From Amycolatopsis circi (GTDB lineage: Bacteria > Actinomycetota > Actinomycetes > Mycobacteriales > Pseudonocardiaceae): a DNA stretch of 64,000 bases. The stretch spans positions 1-64,000 of the forward strand of contig NZ_PQIA01000033.1 of the NCBI RefSeq assembly GCF_003385235.1, written 5' to 3'. Positions within the stretch are counted from its first letter, which is position 1, and every line of letters begins with the position of its first letter. Positions 1 through 10,391 of this stretch are shown one piece after another. Both the position numbers and the translations under genes were made by a program. The notes under the pieces are model-generated. The model saw only the letters and a list, made by a program, of their open reading frames with translations, had not been told where the DNA came from and did not search any database.

Positions 1-831
1 GCGGGGGAGCTGTACCTCGGCGGCGCCGGGGTGGCCCGCGGATACTTCCGCCGGCCGGGGCTGACCGCGGACCGGTTCGTGCCCGATCCGTTCTCCGCCG
101 AACCGGGGGCTCGGCTGTACCGGACCGGCGATCTCGCCCGTTGGCGCGCCGACGGCGAACTGGCCTTCCTCGGCCGGCGCGACCACCAGGTCAAGCTGCG
201 CGGGTTCCGGATCGAGCCGGGCGAAGTCGAGGCGGTGCTGCGCGCCCATCCTTCGGTGGCCGAAGCCGCCGTGCTGGTCCGCGAGGACACGCCCGGCGAC
301 CGCCGGCTGGTCGCCTACGCGGTGCCCGCCGGTCCGGTGGCCGAAACCGAGCTGCGGGCGCACTGCGCTGACCGGCTGCCCGCCTTCATGGTGCCCGCCA
401 CGGTCCAGCTGCTCGACCGGTTTCCGTTGAACCCCAACGGAAAACTCGATCGCGGCGCCTTGCCGGCCCCGGCGGGCCGCGGCGAAGCGGCAGCCGCCGC
501 GCAGCCGCCCGCCGACGCCGTCGAGGCCGCGGTTGTCCGGGTGTGGGAGGACGTGCTCGGCGTCTCGCCAGTCGGGGCGCAGGACAACTTCTTCGCCCTC
601 GGCGGCCATTCGCTGCTCGCGACGCAGGTCGCGGCCCGGCTGCGCACGGACTTCGCGGTGGACCTTCCGCTGCGCGCCCTGTTCGACGCGCCGACCCCCG
701 CCCGGCTGGCGCGCGCTCTCGCGGCGGCCGAGCCCGCGCCGGGGCACGTCGCGGCGGTCGCCGAACTCCGAGGCCAGATCGACGAGCTGTCGCTCGAGGA
801 GATCCTCGCGCAGCTGGACGACGGCGAGTAG
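1..831 (+). CDS. NRPS, C-terminal part (end of adenylation domain plus carrier domain), truncated by window start
   Basis: The reading frame is open from base 1, so this is the 3' end of a larger gene. The first ~155 residues are the C-terminal third of an adenylation domain: [16 protein letters not shown] (A7), the [14 protein letters not shown] region (A8) and NPNGKLDR with the invariant A10 lysine. A peptidyl carrier domain follows, with LGGHSLL around residues 200-206; Ser204 is the phosphopantetheine site. GGHS rather than GGDS means no epimerisation domain is expected after it. The protein ends in a short acidic tail ([15 protein letters not shown]) with no condensation or thioesterase domain, so its carrier must pass the chain to another protein, most simply the next NRPS, whose start codon lies 3 nt downstream. 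Substrate specificity cannot be read because the A3-A5 region is outside the window. Confidence 0.93.
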   Translation, partial: AGELYLGGAGVARGYFRRPGLTADRFVPDPFSAEPGARLYRTGDLARWRADGELAFLGRRDHQVKLRGFRIEPGEVEAVLRAHPSVAEAAVLVREDTPGDRRLVAYAVPAGPVAETELRAHCADRLPAFMVPATVQLLDRFPLNPNGKLDRGALPAPAGRGEAAAAAQPPADAVEAAVVRVWEDVLGVSPVGAQDNFFALGGHSLLATQVAARLRTDFAVDLPLRALFDAPTPARLARALAAAEPAPGHVAAVAELRGQIDELSLEEILAQLDDGE

Positions 832-834
832 CCG

Positions 835-3800
835 ATGACCGACCAGCACGCCCCCGACACCGAGGCCGCGGACGCCAAACAGCGGTTGCTGGCACAGCTG
901 CTGCGCAAACGGGGAATCACGCTGCCCGAGCCGGACCGGATCGTCCCGGCCGGCCGCACCGACGACCTGCCGCTCTCGTTCGCGCAGCAGCGGATGTGGT
1001 TCCTGGACCAGGTCGAGCCCGGCCAGTCCACGTACCACATCGCGATGAGCGCCCGGATCGACGGACCGCTGCGGGCCGATGCGCTGCGGGCCGGCCTGAA
1101 GTCCGTCCTGGCCCGGCACGACGCCTTGCGGTCGGCGTTCCACAGCAGCGAAGGCCGGGTGCACCAGTCGGTTCGGCCGGCCCTGCCGACGCCGATGTCG
1201 GTCGTGGACCTCTCCGGGCTGGCTCCGGCGGAGGCCGAACGGGTGCTGCCCGGCCTGGCGGCCCGGGCCGCGCAGGTTCCGTTCGACCTGGCCCGTCCGC
1301 CGCTGCTGCGGCTGACCCTGTTCCGGATCTCCGCCCGCGACCACGTGATGGTGCTGGCGACCCACCACATCGTCAGCGACGGCTGGTCGCTGGGCGTGCT
1401 GGTGCGCGAGCTGGGGGAAGTGTACTTGGCACGCGCCGAGGGCCGTCCGCCGGCGCTGGCGAAGCTGCCGGTGCAGTACCAGGATTACGCGGCCTGGCAA
1501 CGGGACCGGCTGGCCGGCGACTGGCTCGAAGGCGAGGTCGGCTGGTGGCGGGAAGAACTCGCCGGGGCACCGGATCTCGCCGATCTGCCCACCGATTTCC
1601 CCCGGCCCCCGGTGCAGAGCTTCCGCGGCGCGACGGTCGCGTTCACCTGGCCCGCGGAGCTGGTCGAGCGGCTGCGCGAACTTGCCCGGAGCCAGGACGC
1701 GACGCTCTTCATGGTGCTGCTGGCCGGTTTTTCGGCCACCCTGGCGCGCTATACGCGGCAAGACGACGTGGTGGTGGGCACGCCGGTGGCCGGCCGCACC
1801 CGGTCCGAACTGGCCGGGCTGATCGGGCTGTTCGTCAACACGCTCGCGCTGCGCACCCGGTGCGACGGCTCCGCCGGTTTCCGGTCGCTGGTCGCGCGGG
1901 TGCGCCGCACCTGCCTGGACGCGTTTTCCCACCAGGACCTGCCTTTTGAACGCCTGGTGGAGGCGTTGCGCCCGGACCGTTCGCTGAGCCACAGCCCGCT
2001 GGTGCAGGTGTTCTTCGACCTGCAGAACACCCCGGGCGGGGAGGTCGAATGGCCGGGGCTGCGGCTCCGCCCGTTCGCCGGCGGGGAGGCGCTGCTGGGC
2101 GCCACCGCGAAATTCGACCTCAGCATGTCGTTGCGCGAGACTCCGGACGGCCTCGAGGGCACGCTGGAGTACAACACCGATCTGTTCGCCGCCGGCACCG
2201 TGCGGCGGATGGCCGAGCATTGCCGGACCTTGCTCTCCGAGGCGGCGGCCCATCCGGCGGAACCGGTGCGGAACCTGTCGATGCTTGCCCCGGACGAGCG
2301 AGCGCGCGCCCTCGCCGCGGCGCGCCCGGACCAGGTCGCACACCCCGGGCGGTCGCTGCACGAACTCGTCGAGCAGCACGCCGGGACTCGGCCGGACGCC
2401 GTTGCGGTGACCGGCGAAGGCCGGACCCTGACCTACGCCGCGCTCAACGCCGCGGCGAACCGGTTGGCGCGTGCGCTGCTCGAGCGCGGGGCCGGGCCGG
2501 AAACCCGGGTCGGCGTGCTGTTGCGCCGTTCTCCGGACCTGATCGTCGCAGTGCTCGCCGTGCTCAAAGCCGGTGCCGCGTACGTCCCGGTGGACCCCGA
2601 CCATCCGCGGGAACGCCAGGCGATGCTGCTCTCCGACGCGGGCGCGGCCCTGCTGATCGCCGAGGACGCGCTGGCGGACTTTCCGCTGGTCTGCCCGCGA
2701 GCACCCGAGCGCTCCGCCGACAACCTGCCTGGCCGCGCGCAGCCGGGCAATCTCGCGTACGTGGTCTACACCTCCGGCTCGACCGGGCGTCCCAAGGGCG
2801 TGCAGGTGACTCATCGAAACCTCGCTGCCGCCATTGAGGCTTGGCGCGCCGCCTATAGCCTCCGCCCGGACGACCGGCACCTGCAAATGGCCAGCGCCTC
2901 CTTCGACGTCTTCACCGGCGATGTGGCCCGCGCACTCGGTTCGGGCGCGACCCTCGTGCTCTGTCAGCGGGATCTGCTGCTGGAACCGGCCGCGCTCGCC
3001 GAACTGACGGACGCGCACGGCATCACCTGCGCGGAATTCGTCCCGGTCGTGCTCCGGCACGTCGTCACCGCCTTGCGCGGCCGCCGGCTCGCCGCCCTGC
3101 GGTTGCTGATCTCCGGCGCCGACGCGTGGCCGGTCCCGGAGTACGTGCGTGCGCGCGAGATCGTCGGGCCGGGCGGCCGGGTGGTGAATTCCTACGGGGT
3201 CACCGAAGCGACCATCGACAACGCCTGGTTCGAGTCCGGCTCCGAGCCGGACGGCGCGCTCACCCCGGTCGGCCGGCCGCTCGGGCACAGCCGGACGCAC
3301 GTGCTGGACCGGCACGGCAACCCGGTTCCGCCGGGCGTGCCCGGGGAACTGTTCCTCGGCGGCGACGCAGTGGTCCGCGGCTATCTCGACCGGCCCGGGC
3401 TCACCGCGGCCCGGTTCGTCCCGGATCCGTTCGGCGAGCCCGGCGCCCGGTTCTACCGCACTGGCGACCTCGTGCGCCGGAACGCCCGCGGCGACCTGGA
3501 ATTCCTCGGCCGGGCCGACCATCAGGTCAAGATCCGGGGCCACCGGGTCGAACCCGGCGAGGTCGAGGCGGTGCTCGACGCGCATCCGGCCGTGGCCGGC
3601 TCGGTCGTCGTCGCGCGCGCCGAATCAGGGACCGACGCCCGGCTGGTCGGCTACGCCGTGGCCGCGCCCGGTGCCGGAGGCCGCGGCCTCGCGGAGACAC
3701 TGCGGGCTCACGCGGCGCAGAGCCTGCCGCCGTATCTGGTGCCGTCGGCGATCGTGGTGCTGGACCGAATGCCGTTGAGCGCCAACGGAAAGGTGGATCG

Positions 3801-6800
3801 CAAGGCGTTGCCGGCACCGCCCGCCCCCGGGCCCGCCACGGTGCGCACCGCTCCGTCGACGCCCGCTGAGCGAGCAATCGCGCAGGCGTGGGCCGAGGTG
3901 CTCGGCCTCGACGCGGTCGGCGCGGAGGACAACTTCTTCTCCCTCGGCGGCGATTCGATCGTGAGCCTGCAGGTGGTCGCCCGGATCCGCGCCGCCGGCT
4001 GGGCCGTGACCCCGAAGCAGGTCTTCGAGCACCAGACGGTGCGGGCGCTCGCCGCCGCCGCGCGCGAGATCGCGGCGACCGATGTCCAGCAGGCCGAACA
4101 GGGTGCGGTGACCGGCCCGGTGCCGCTGACGCCGATCCAGCTCGCCATGCTGACCGAGCAGCGCCCGCCGGTTCCGGATCACTACAACCAGGCTGTCCTG
4201 CTGCGAGCGCGCCGCCCGACTTCGCCGTCGGCCGTGGAAGCGGCGCTGCGCGAACTGCTGCGACACCACGACGCCCTGCGGCTGCGCGTCGAGCGGACCG
4301 ACTCGGGCTGGCGGCAGGAGCAGGCCGGGCTCTCCGGTGTCCCGGAGCGGATTCTGACGGTGGAAGACCTTCGCGCGGTGCCGGAAGCCGACCGGCCCGC
4401 CCGGATCGCGACAGCGGCGGAACGCGCGCAAACCGGCCTCGACCTCGCGGCCGGCCGGCTGGTCGCCGCGGTCTATTTCGACCTCGGCGCGGACGGCTGC
4501 CGCCTGCTGCTGGTGGTGCACCACCTCGCGGTGGACGGCGTGTCCTGGCGCATCCTGCTCGAAGACCTCGAATCGGTGATGGCGCGAGGACCGTCCGCGC
4601 TGCCGCCGAAAACGACGTCGTTCCGCGACTGGGCACACCACTTGCACCGCTATGCGCGGAGCGCGGAGATACGCGGGGAAGCGGAATACTGGGCCGGACT
4701 CACCGGCGCTGCGGCGATTCCGCTCGACCTGCCGTCCGCTGAACCGCCCACTGTGTCCACAGTGGACGTCGTGCGCACGAGGTTCGGCTCCGACGAGACA
4801 GCCGCCCTGCTGCGCGAAGTGCCGCAGGCATACCGAACCCGGGTCAACGACGTCCTGCTCGCCGCGCTGGGGCAAGCGCTGGGCGGCTGGCTCGGCGCGT
4901 CGCGAGTGCTCGTCGAGCTGGAAAGCCACGGCCGCGACGCCGCACCCGAAGACCTCGACCTGTCGCGCACGGTCGGCTGGTTCACCAGCTTCCACCCGGT
5001 GCTGCTGGAGCTGGGGCCGGACGGAGATCCGGGTGCGCTCCTGAAACGGGTCAAGGAAGAGCAGCGCGCGGTGCCGCGCGGCGGCATCGGCTACGGCCTG
5101 CTGCGCTACATCGAGGGCACGCCGGAGATCCGCGCCGCGCACCGTCCGCAGGTCGCGTTCAACTATCTGGGCCAGTTCGACAGCTCGTTCCAGTCCGACT
5201 CATGGTGGGAACCCGCGCCGGAACCGGCCGGGCGGATGCACGACCCGGACGAGCCGCGGGAGAACCTGCTCGACATCACGGCCGCGGTCAGCGGCGGACA
5301 GCTCGAAGTCGCCTGGGGCTACAGCACCACTGTGCACCGGCCGGAAACGATCGAAGCACTCGCCGCCTCCTTCGCCGACCGGCTGCGCGCGCTCATCGCG
5401 CACTGCTGTGCCCCGGGGGCAGGCGGACGGACGCCGTCCGACTTCCCGCTGTCCACTTTGGACCAGGAAGACCTCGACCGAGCGCTGGCCGGTCTCGACG
5501 GCGTCGCGGACGTCCTCCCGCTGACCCCGATGCAGGAAGGCATGGTCTTCCACAGCGAACAGGGCAGCGGGCTCTACGTCGAACAGTTCACCTGCCGCCT
5601 CGAAGGCCCGCTGGACCCGGCCGCGCTGCGTGCGGCGTGGGAAGCGGTCGTGCAGCGGCATCCGGTGCTGCGCACCTCGGTGCACTGGTCGGGTCTGTCC
5701 GCCCCGGTGCAAGTGGTGCACGAGGCAGTCAGTCCGGAATGGACGGAGCTGGACTGGCGCGACACGCCCGCCGTGGACCACCAGGACCGGCTCGACAAGT
5801 TCCTGGCCGACGACCGCGCACGCGGTTTCGCGCTGGACCGCCCGCCGCTGCTGCGCTTCGCGCTGATCCGCCTCGCTGCCGACGACCGCCGGTTCGTCTT
5901 CAGCCATCATCACCTGCTGCTGGACGGCTGGTCCTTCCCGAGGGTGACCGGCGAGGCATTCCAGCGGTACGAGGCCGCGGTCCGCGGCGTGCCGGCGGAA
6001 CTCGCGCCGGCACGGCCGTTCCGCGACTATCTCGCCTGGCTCGGCGAGCAGGATCCGGCACGAGCGGAGTCGTACTGGCGCGAGCTGATGGCCGGCTACC
6101 GGCCGCCCGTCGAGACCGGCCCCGGGAACAGCGGGGAATCGGGATGCCAGGAAGCGGGTCTGCCGGCGGCTTCGACCAGCAAGCTCGCCGAACTCGCGAA
6201 GCGTTGCCGCGTCACGCTCAACACCGTGGTGCAAGCCGCGTGGGCAGTGCTCACCGCGCGTCGGCTCGGAGCCGACGACGTGGTGTTCGGCATGACGGTC
6301 TCCGGCCGTCCGCCGGAATTGCCCGGTGCGGACGACATCGTGGGCCTGCTGATCAACACCGTGCCGGTCCGGGCGGTCCTCCGGACCGGGCAGCCGGTCG
6401 GCGAGTGGCTTTCCGACGTCCAGCGGCAGCTCGCCGAATCACGCCAGCACGACCACACGCCGCTGGCCCGCATCCACGCCCTCAGCGAGGTGCCGCGGGA
6501 CCGCGCGTTGTTCGACAGCGTGGTCGTGTTCGAGAACTATCCCGCGTCCCGCGCCGGCAGCGGCGACGAGACCGGGCTGCGCGTGCGCGAGGTGCGGACC
6601 GACGCGCAGACCAACTACCCGCTGACCCTCGCCGCCGCACCGGGCGAGGAACTGCACCTGCAACTGTGGCACGACCGGGGCCGCTTCGACGGCAACGCGG
6701 CGCGAACGCTGCTGGACCAGCTCGTCCGGATCCTCGACGGCATGGCCGCGGCGCCCGATGCGCCGGTGGAAAACCTGACGGCGCTCCCGGCCGACCAGCG

Positions 6801-9432
6801 CCGGATCATCCTGGAGCAGTGGGGCCGGACGCCGGGCAGGCCGCCCGCCGACCGGTGCGTGCACGAGCTGTTCGCCCGCCAGGCCGCCCGCACCCCCGAC
6901 GCGCCCGCCCTGCGGCACCAGGGCGGAACGGTCACCTACCGGGAGCTGGACGAGCGGGCGAACCGCCTGGCGCACTGGCTGGGTGCGGCCGGGATCGGCC
7001 CCGAAGACCGGGTCGCCCTGCTCCAGGAGCGCGGAGCGGAGCTGATCGTTTCGACGCTGGCGGTGCTCAAGGCCGGCGGCGCGTACGTTCCGCTGGACGC
7101 TCGCAGCCCCGACGACCGGCTGGCCGCGATGGTCCGCCGCTGCGCGGTGAAGGTCGTCCTCGCCGACCGGGCCTCGGCGGCCCGGAACGTCGCCGGATCC
7201 GCCGTGGTGCGCGTGGTCGACACGGCAGCGGACCGGGCTGATTTCCCTGCCACAGCACCGGATTGTCCCGTGCGCCCAGCTGGCCTCGCCTACGTGATGC
7301 ACACTTCCGGTTCCACCGGCGCCCCGAAGGGCGTCGCCGTCACGCACGCGGACGTCGTGGCTCTCGCCACCGACTCGTCCTGGGCCGACGGCCACCGGCG
7401 GGTCCTGTTCCACTCCCCGCACGCATTCGACGCGGTCACCTACGAACTCTGGGCGCCCCTGCTGTCCGGCGGCGAAGTGGTCGTCGCACCGGCGGGCGAC
7501 CTCACCATCGACGACCTGGGCGAACTCGTCGCCGCGAACCAGGTGACCGCGGCTTTCCTGACGTCGGGACTGTTCCGCGTGCTGGCCGACACCGCACCGT
7601 CCGCGCTGGCTGGCCTTCGCGAGCTGTGGACCGGCGGCGGCGTGGTGCCCGCCGACGCTGTGCGCCGGGTGCTGGCCGCATGCCCCGGACTCGCGGTGAC
7701 GGACGGCTACGGGCCGACCGAAACCACCACCTTCGCCACTCGGTACCGGATGACCGACAGCGAGACCGTGCCGTCGTCGGTCCCGATCGGCCGTCCGCTG
7801 GACGGCATGGCGGTGCGCGTTCTCGACGCGCAGTTGCGGTTGGTGCCGGCCGGCTCGGTCGGCGAGCTGTTCGTCGCCGGCGCGGGCGTGGCCCGCGGCT
7901 ACCTCGGCCAGCCCGGTTTGACCGCCGACCGGTTCCTGCCGGACCCGTTCGGCGACCCGGGCGCCCGCGTGTACCGGACCGGCGACCTGGTGCGCTGGAC
8001 CGCCGACGGCGTGCTGGATTTCGTCGGCCGGACCGACGACCAGGTCAAGATCCGCGGTTTCCGGGTCGAGACCGGCGAGATCGAAGCGGTGCTGCGCGCG
8101 CACCCCGCGGTGCGGGAGGCGATCGTCGTCGCACACCGGGACGAGCGGGCGGGCTGGCGTCTTGTCGCGTACGTCGTCGGCGACGGCAGTGCGGAAGATC
8201 TGCGCGCGCATTGCCGCTCGGCGTTGCCGGACTACCTGGTCCCCGCAGCAGTGGTGGCACTCGGCGAACTCCCGTTGACCCGCAACGGAAAGATCGACCG
8301 GGACGCGCTGCCCGCGCCGGCCGGTCCGCTGCCCGCGGCGGAGTACGTCCCGCCGCAGACCCCGGTGCAGGCGGTGATCGCCGCGGTCTGGCAGGACGTG
8401 TTGGGCGTCCCGCGCATCGGCGCGCACGACAACTTCTTCGACGCGGGCGGTCATTCCATGGTCGCGTTGCGGCTGGTGGGGGAGTTGCGCCGGATTCTCG
8501 GACGCGCAGTGTCGCTGGCCGACCTGTACGGCAACCCGACGCCCGCGGAACTCGCCGAAGCGCTGGAGCAGCCACGGGAGGACTGGCCGCGCTCGGTCAT
8601 CACGTTGCGCGCCGGAACCGCCGAGCCGCCGCTGTTCTGCATACACCCGAAGAACGGCACGGTTTTCTGCTTCACCTCGCTGGCCCGCGTCCTGCCCGGG
8701 GAGAGCCCGGTCTACGGCGTGCAAGCCCACTCCCTCGAACTGGCGTGCGCACCGCACGAATCGATCGAAGAGATGGCCGCCGCGTATGTGGCGGACATTC
8801 GGCAGGTGCGCCCGGCGGGCCCGTATCACCTGTGCGGGTACTCGCTCGGCGGGCTGATCGCCTACGAGATGGCCCGGCAACTGCGGGCGGCCGGGCACGA
8901 GGTGGCCCGTCTGGTACTGCTCGACAGCAGTCCCGACCTCGGGCCGGATTTCCCGTCACTGGCCGAATTCGAGGCGATGGACGACGTGCAGTTCCTGGCA
9001 AGCGAGTTCGCCGAACACCTGCCGGTGACCGAAGCGCGGCTGCGCGCGCTGCCCGCGGACGAACGGCTGCCGCACGTGGTCGCGCTGGCCGGCGAAGCGG
9101 GGCTGCTGGCCGAGCACATGGACCTGCGCACGATGCGCCAGTACGTGGACATCGCCCGCGCGCACACCCGGGCCGCGCTCGCCTACCGGCCGCAACCCTG
9201 TGCCGGATCGGCGTTGCTGCTGCGCTGCGCCGACCCGGACGAACCGCCGGACAGCGATCCGGCGTGGGGCTGGGGCGAGCTGGCCCGCGGCGGCCTCGAC
9301 GTCCGGCTGGTGCCGGGCAGCCATCTGACCATGCTCGACCCGCCGCACGTCGCGGCGCTGGCCGGGCACCTGCGCACCCCGCCGCCCGGCGGACGGCACC
9401 CCAGCGAGAACGGACAGGCGATGCAGACATGA
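835..9432 (+). CDS. Bimodular terminating NRPS: C-A-PCP-E-C-A-PCP-TE
   Basis: This cytoplasmic peptide synthetase adds two residues and releases the chain. Domains: condensation (HHIVSDGWS about residues 177-185), adenylation 1 (YTSGSTGRPKG near 645), carrier (LGGDSI, Ser1041), epimerisation (HHLAVDGVSW 1229-1238, and FNYLGQF), condensation after E (HHLLLDG 1692-1698), adenylation 2 (HTSGSTGAPKG near 2156), carrier (GGHSM, Ser2541) and thioesterase (GYSLGG, Ser2670; Asp2697 in LLDSSP; His2830 in GSHLTM). The GGDS carrier followed by E predicts a D-residue from module 1. By-eye specificity codes are DVGE(L/I)SSIDK for A1, close to known Orn/Dab codes, and DAYFWGGTFK for A2, with the GGTFK end of Val-type pockets. 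Both are inferences. The stop overlaps the ABC ATPase start (ATGA), so synthesis and export are coupled. All catalytic motifs appear intact. Confidence 0.96.
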   Translation: MTDQHAPDTEAADAKQRLLAQLLRKRGITLPEPDRIVPAGRTDDLPLSFAQQRMWFLDQVEPGQSTYHIAMSARIDGPLRADALRAGLKSVLARHDALRSAFHSSEGRVHQSVRPALPTPMSVVDLSGLAPAEAERVLPGLAARAAQVPFDLARPPLLRLTLFRISARDHVMVLATHHIVSDGWSLGVLVRELGEVYLARAEGRPPALAKLPVQYQDYAAWQRDRLAGDWLEGEVGWWREELAGAPDLADLPTDFPRPPVQSFRGATVAFTWPAELVERLRELARSQDATLFMVLLAGFSATLARYTRQDDVVVGTPVAGRTRSELAGLIGLFVNTLALRTRCDGSAGFRSLVARVRRTCLDAFSHQDLPFERLVEALRPDRSLSHSPLVQVFFDLQNTPGGEVEWPGLRLRPFAGGEALLGATAKFDLSMSLRETPDGLEGTLEYNTDLFAAGTVRRMAEHCRTLLSEAAAHPAEPVRNLSMLAPDERARALAAARPDQVAHPGRSLHELVEQHAGTRPDAVAVTGEGRTLTYAALNAAANRLARALLERGAGPETRVGVLLRRSPDLIVAVLAVLKAGAAYVPVDPDHPRERQAMLLSDAGAALLIAEDALADFPLVCPRAPERSADNLPGRAQPGNLAYVVYTSGSTGRPKGVQVTHRNLAAAIEAWRAAYSLRPDDRHLQMASASFDVFTGDVARALGSGATLVLCQRDLLLEPAALAELTDAHGITCAEFVPVVLRHVVTALRGRRLAALRLLISGADAWPVPEYVRAREIVGPGGRVVNSYGVTEATIDNAWFESGSEPDGALTPVGRPLGHSRTHVLDRHGNPVPPGVPGELFLGGDAVVRGYLDRPGLTAARFVPDPFGEPGARFYRTGDLVRRNARGDLEFLGRADHQVKIRGHRVEPGEVEAVLDAHPAVAGSVVVARAESGTDARLVGYAVAAPGAGGRGLAETLRAHAAQSLPPYLVPSAIVVLDRMPLSANGKVDRKALPAPPAPGPATVRTAPSTPAERAIAQAWAEVLGLDAVGAEDNFFSLGGDSIVSLQVVARIRAAGWAVTPKQVFEHQTVRALAAAAREIAATDVQQAEQGAVTGPVPLTPIQLAMLTEQRPPVPDHYNQAVLLRARRPTSPSAVEAALRELLRHHDALRLRVERTDSGWRQEQAGLSGVPERILTVEDLRAVPEADRPARIATAAERAQTGLDLAAGRLVAAVYFDLGADGCRLLLVVHHLAVDGVSWRILLEDLESVMARGPSALPPKTTSFRDWAHHLHRYARSAEIRGEAEYWAGLTGAAAIPLDLPSAEPPTVSTVDVVRTRFGSDETAALLREVPQAYRTRVNDVLLAALGQALGGWLGASRVLVELESHGRDAAPEDLDLSRTVGWFTSFHPVLLELGPDGDPGALLKRVKEEQRAVPRGGIGYGLLRYIEGTPEIRAAHRPQVAFNYLGQFDSSFQSDSWWEPAPEPAGRMHDPDEPRENLLDITAAVSGGQLEVAWGYSTTVHRPETIEALAASFADRLRALIAHCCAPGAGGRTPSDFPLSTLDQEDLDRALAGLDGVADVLPLTPMQEGMVFHSEQGSGLYVEQFTCRLEGPLDPAALRAAWEAVVQRHPVLRTSVHWSGLSAPVQVVHEAVSPEWTELDWRDTPAVDHQDRLDKFLADDRARGFALDRPPLLRFALIRLAADDRRFVFSHHHLLLDGWSFPRVTGEAFQRYEAAVRGVPAELAPARPFRDYLAWLGEQDPARAESYWRELMAGYRPPVETGPGNSGESGCQEAGLPAASTSKLAELAKRCRVTLNTVVQAAWAVLTARRLGADDVVFGMTVSGRPPELPGADDIVGLLINTVPVRAVLRTGQPVGEWLSDVQRQLAESRQHDHTPLARIHALSEVPRDRALFDSVVVFENYPASRAGSGDETGLRVREVRTDAQTNYPLTLAAAPGEELHLQLWHDRGRFDGNAARTLLDQLVRILDGMAAAPDAPVENLTALPADQRRIILEQWGRTPGRPPADRCVHELFARQAARTPDAPALRHQGGTVTYRELDERANRLAHWLGAAGIGPEDRVALLQERGAELIVSTLAVLKAGGAYVPLDARSPDDRLAAMVRRCAVKVVLADRASAARNVAGSAVVRVVDTAADRADFPATAPDCPVRPAGLAYVMHTSGSTGAPKGVAVTHADVVALATDSSWADGHRRVLFHSPHAFDAVTYELWAPLLSGGEVVVAPAGDLTIDDLGELVAANQVTAAFLTSGLFRVLADTAPSALAGLRELWTGGGVVPADAVRRVLAACPGLAVTDGYGPTETTTFATRYRMTDSETVPSSVPIGRPLDGMAVRVLDAQLRLVPAGSVGELFVAGAGVARGYLGQPGLTADRFLPDPFGDPGARVYRTGDLVRWTADGVLDFVGRTDDQVKIRGFRVETGEIEAVLRAHPAVREAIVVAHRDERAGWRLVAYVVGDGSAEDLRAHCRSALPDYLVPAAVVALGELPLTRNGKIDRDALPAPAGPLPAAEYVPPQTPVQAVIAAVWQDVLGVPRIGAHDNFFDAGGHSMVALRLVGELRRILGRAVSLADLYGNPTPAELAEALEQPREDWPRSVITLRAGTAEPPLFCIHPKNGTVFCFTSLARVLPGESPVYGVQAHSLELACAPHESIEEMAAAYVADIRQVRPAGPYHLCGYSLGGLIAYEMARQLRAAGHEVARLVLLDSSPDLGPDFPSLAEFEAMDDVQFLASEFAEHLPVTEARLRALPADERLPHVVALAGEAGLLAEHMDLRTMRQYVDIARAHTRAALAYRPQPCAGSALLLRCADPDEPPDSDPAWGWGELARGGLDVRLVPGSHLTMLDPPHVAALAGHLRTPPPGGRHPSENGQAMQT

Positions 9433-10391
9433 CTTCCGACAGCGGCAAGGCCGTCGAGGTGACCGGGCTGACCAAGGTCTACCGCGCCGGATCGGGGACC
9501 CGCCGGGTGGTCGACGGCCTCCACCTGTCCATCGAGCACGGTCAGGTGCTCGGCCTGCTCGGCGTGAACGGGGCGGGCAAGACGACCACCATCAAGATGA
9601 TCTGCGGACTGGTCACCCCCACCGCGGGCGAACTGCGCGTCAACGGCTGCGACGTGCGCCGCTCGCGGCGGCGCGCGATGGCGCAGATCGGGGCGGTGCT
9701 GGAAGGCACCCGCAACATCTACTGGCAGCTCTCGGCTTGGGAGAATCTGCGGTACTTCGCCCGGCTCAAGGGTTCCCGGGGCACGTCCTGGCGGGAGCGG
9801 GCCGAGCATCTGCTGCGCGACCTGGAGCTGTGGGAGCGCAAGGACGAGCCGGTCACCCGGTTTTCCCGCGGCATGCAGCAAAAAGTGGCGATCGCCTGCG
9901 CGCTGATCGGCGACCCGCCGGTGATCCTGCTCGACGAGCCGACGCTCGGCCTGGACGCACAGGCCTCGCGCACCGTGCGGCTCTGGGTGGACCGGCTGGC
10001 CCGCGAGGAGGGCCGCGCCGTGCTGCTCACCTCGCACCAGCTGGAGGTCGTCCAGGACCTGTGCGACCGGGTCGCGGTGATCCACCAGGGCCGGATGCTG
10101 ATCGACAAGCCGGTGAAGGAACTGCTGGCGCTGTTCGGCAAGGACAGCTACGAAATCCGGCTGGGCGGGCGCCTGGACGCCCGCGAACCGGCCTGGCGGG
10201 ACCTGGAGGTCACCGCGCGGGACGGCGAGATCACCCTCTCCGGCGAGATCAACGACCAGGAGGAACTGCACGAACTCCTGGCGCACGCGCGCAGCCGGTC
10301 GCTGACCGTGCTCGGAGTCAACCGCCTCGAACCGACACTGGAGGAAGTCTTCTTGCGAGTGGTCCAGGACGAACAGGAGCTGCGGCGATGA
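9429..10391 (+). CDS. ABC transporter ATP-binding protein (drug exporter type)
   Basis: This is a 320-residue nucleotide-binding subunit of a two-gene ABC-2 type exporter. Walker A is GVNGAGKT (residues 45-52), Walker B is VILLDEP (165-171) and the switch histidine is His203 in TSHQ. The signature motif reads FSRGMQQK (145-152) instead of LSGGQ; this variant occurs in the DrrA/CcmA-like exporter branch. The C-terminal ~100 residues are the extra domain typical of DrrA/NatA proteins. The start overlaps the NRPS stop by 4 nt and the stop overlaps the permease start by 4 nt, so all are co-translated. The likely role, inferred from context, is energising export of the NRPS product or self-resistance. 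Confidence 0.93.
   Translation: MTSDSGKAVEVTGLTKVYRAGSGTRRVVDGLHLSIEHGQVLGLLGVNGAGKTTTIKMICGLVTPTAGELRVNGCDVRRSRRRAMAQIGAVLEGTRNIYWQLSAWENLRYFARLKGSRGTSWRERAEHLLRDLELWERKDEPVTRFSRGMQQKVAIACALIGDPPVILLDEPTLGLDAQASRTVRLWVDRLAREEGRAVLLTSHQLEVVQDLCDRVAVIHQGRMLIDKPVKELLALFGKDSYEIRLGGRLDAREPAWRDLEVTARDGEITLSGEINDQEELHELLAHARSRSLTVLGVNRLEPTLEEVFLRVVQDEQELRR

Noticed and set aside
6439..8898. 819-codon minus-strand open frame opposite the NRPS
   Set aside because: It runs antisense to the second C-A-PCP module, lacks a ribosome site and has the Arg/His/Gln-rich composition of a GC-driven shadow frame.
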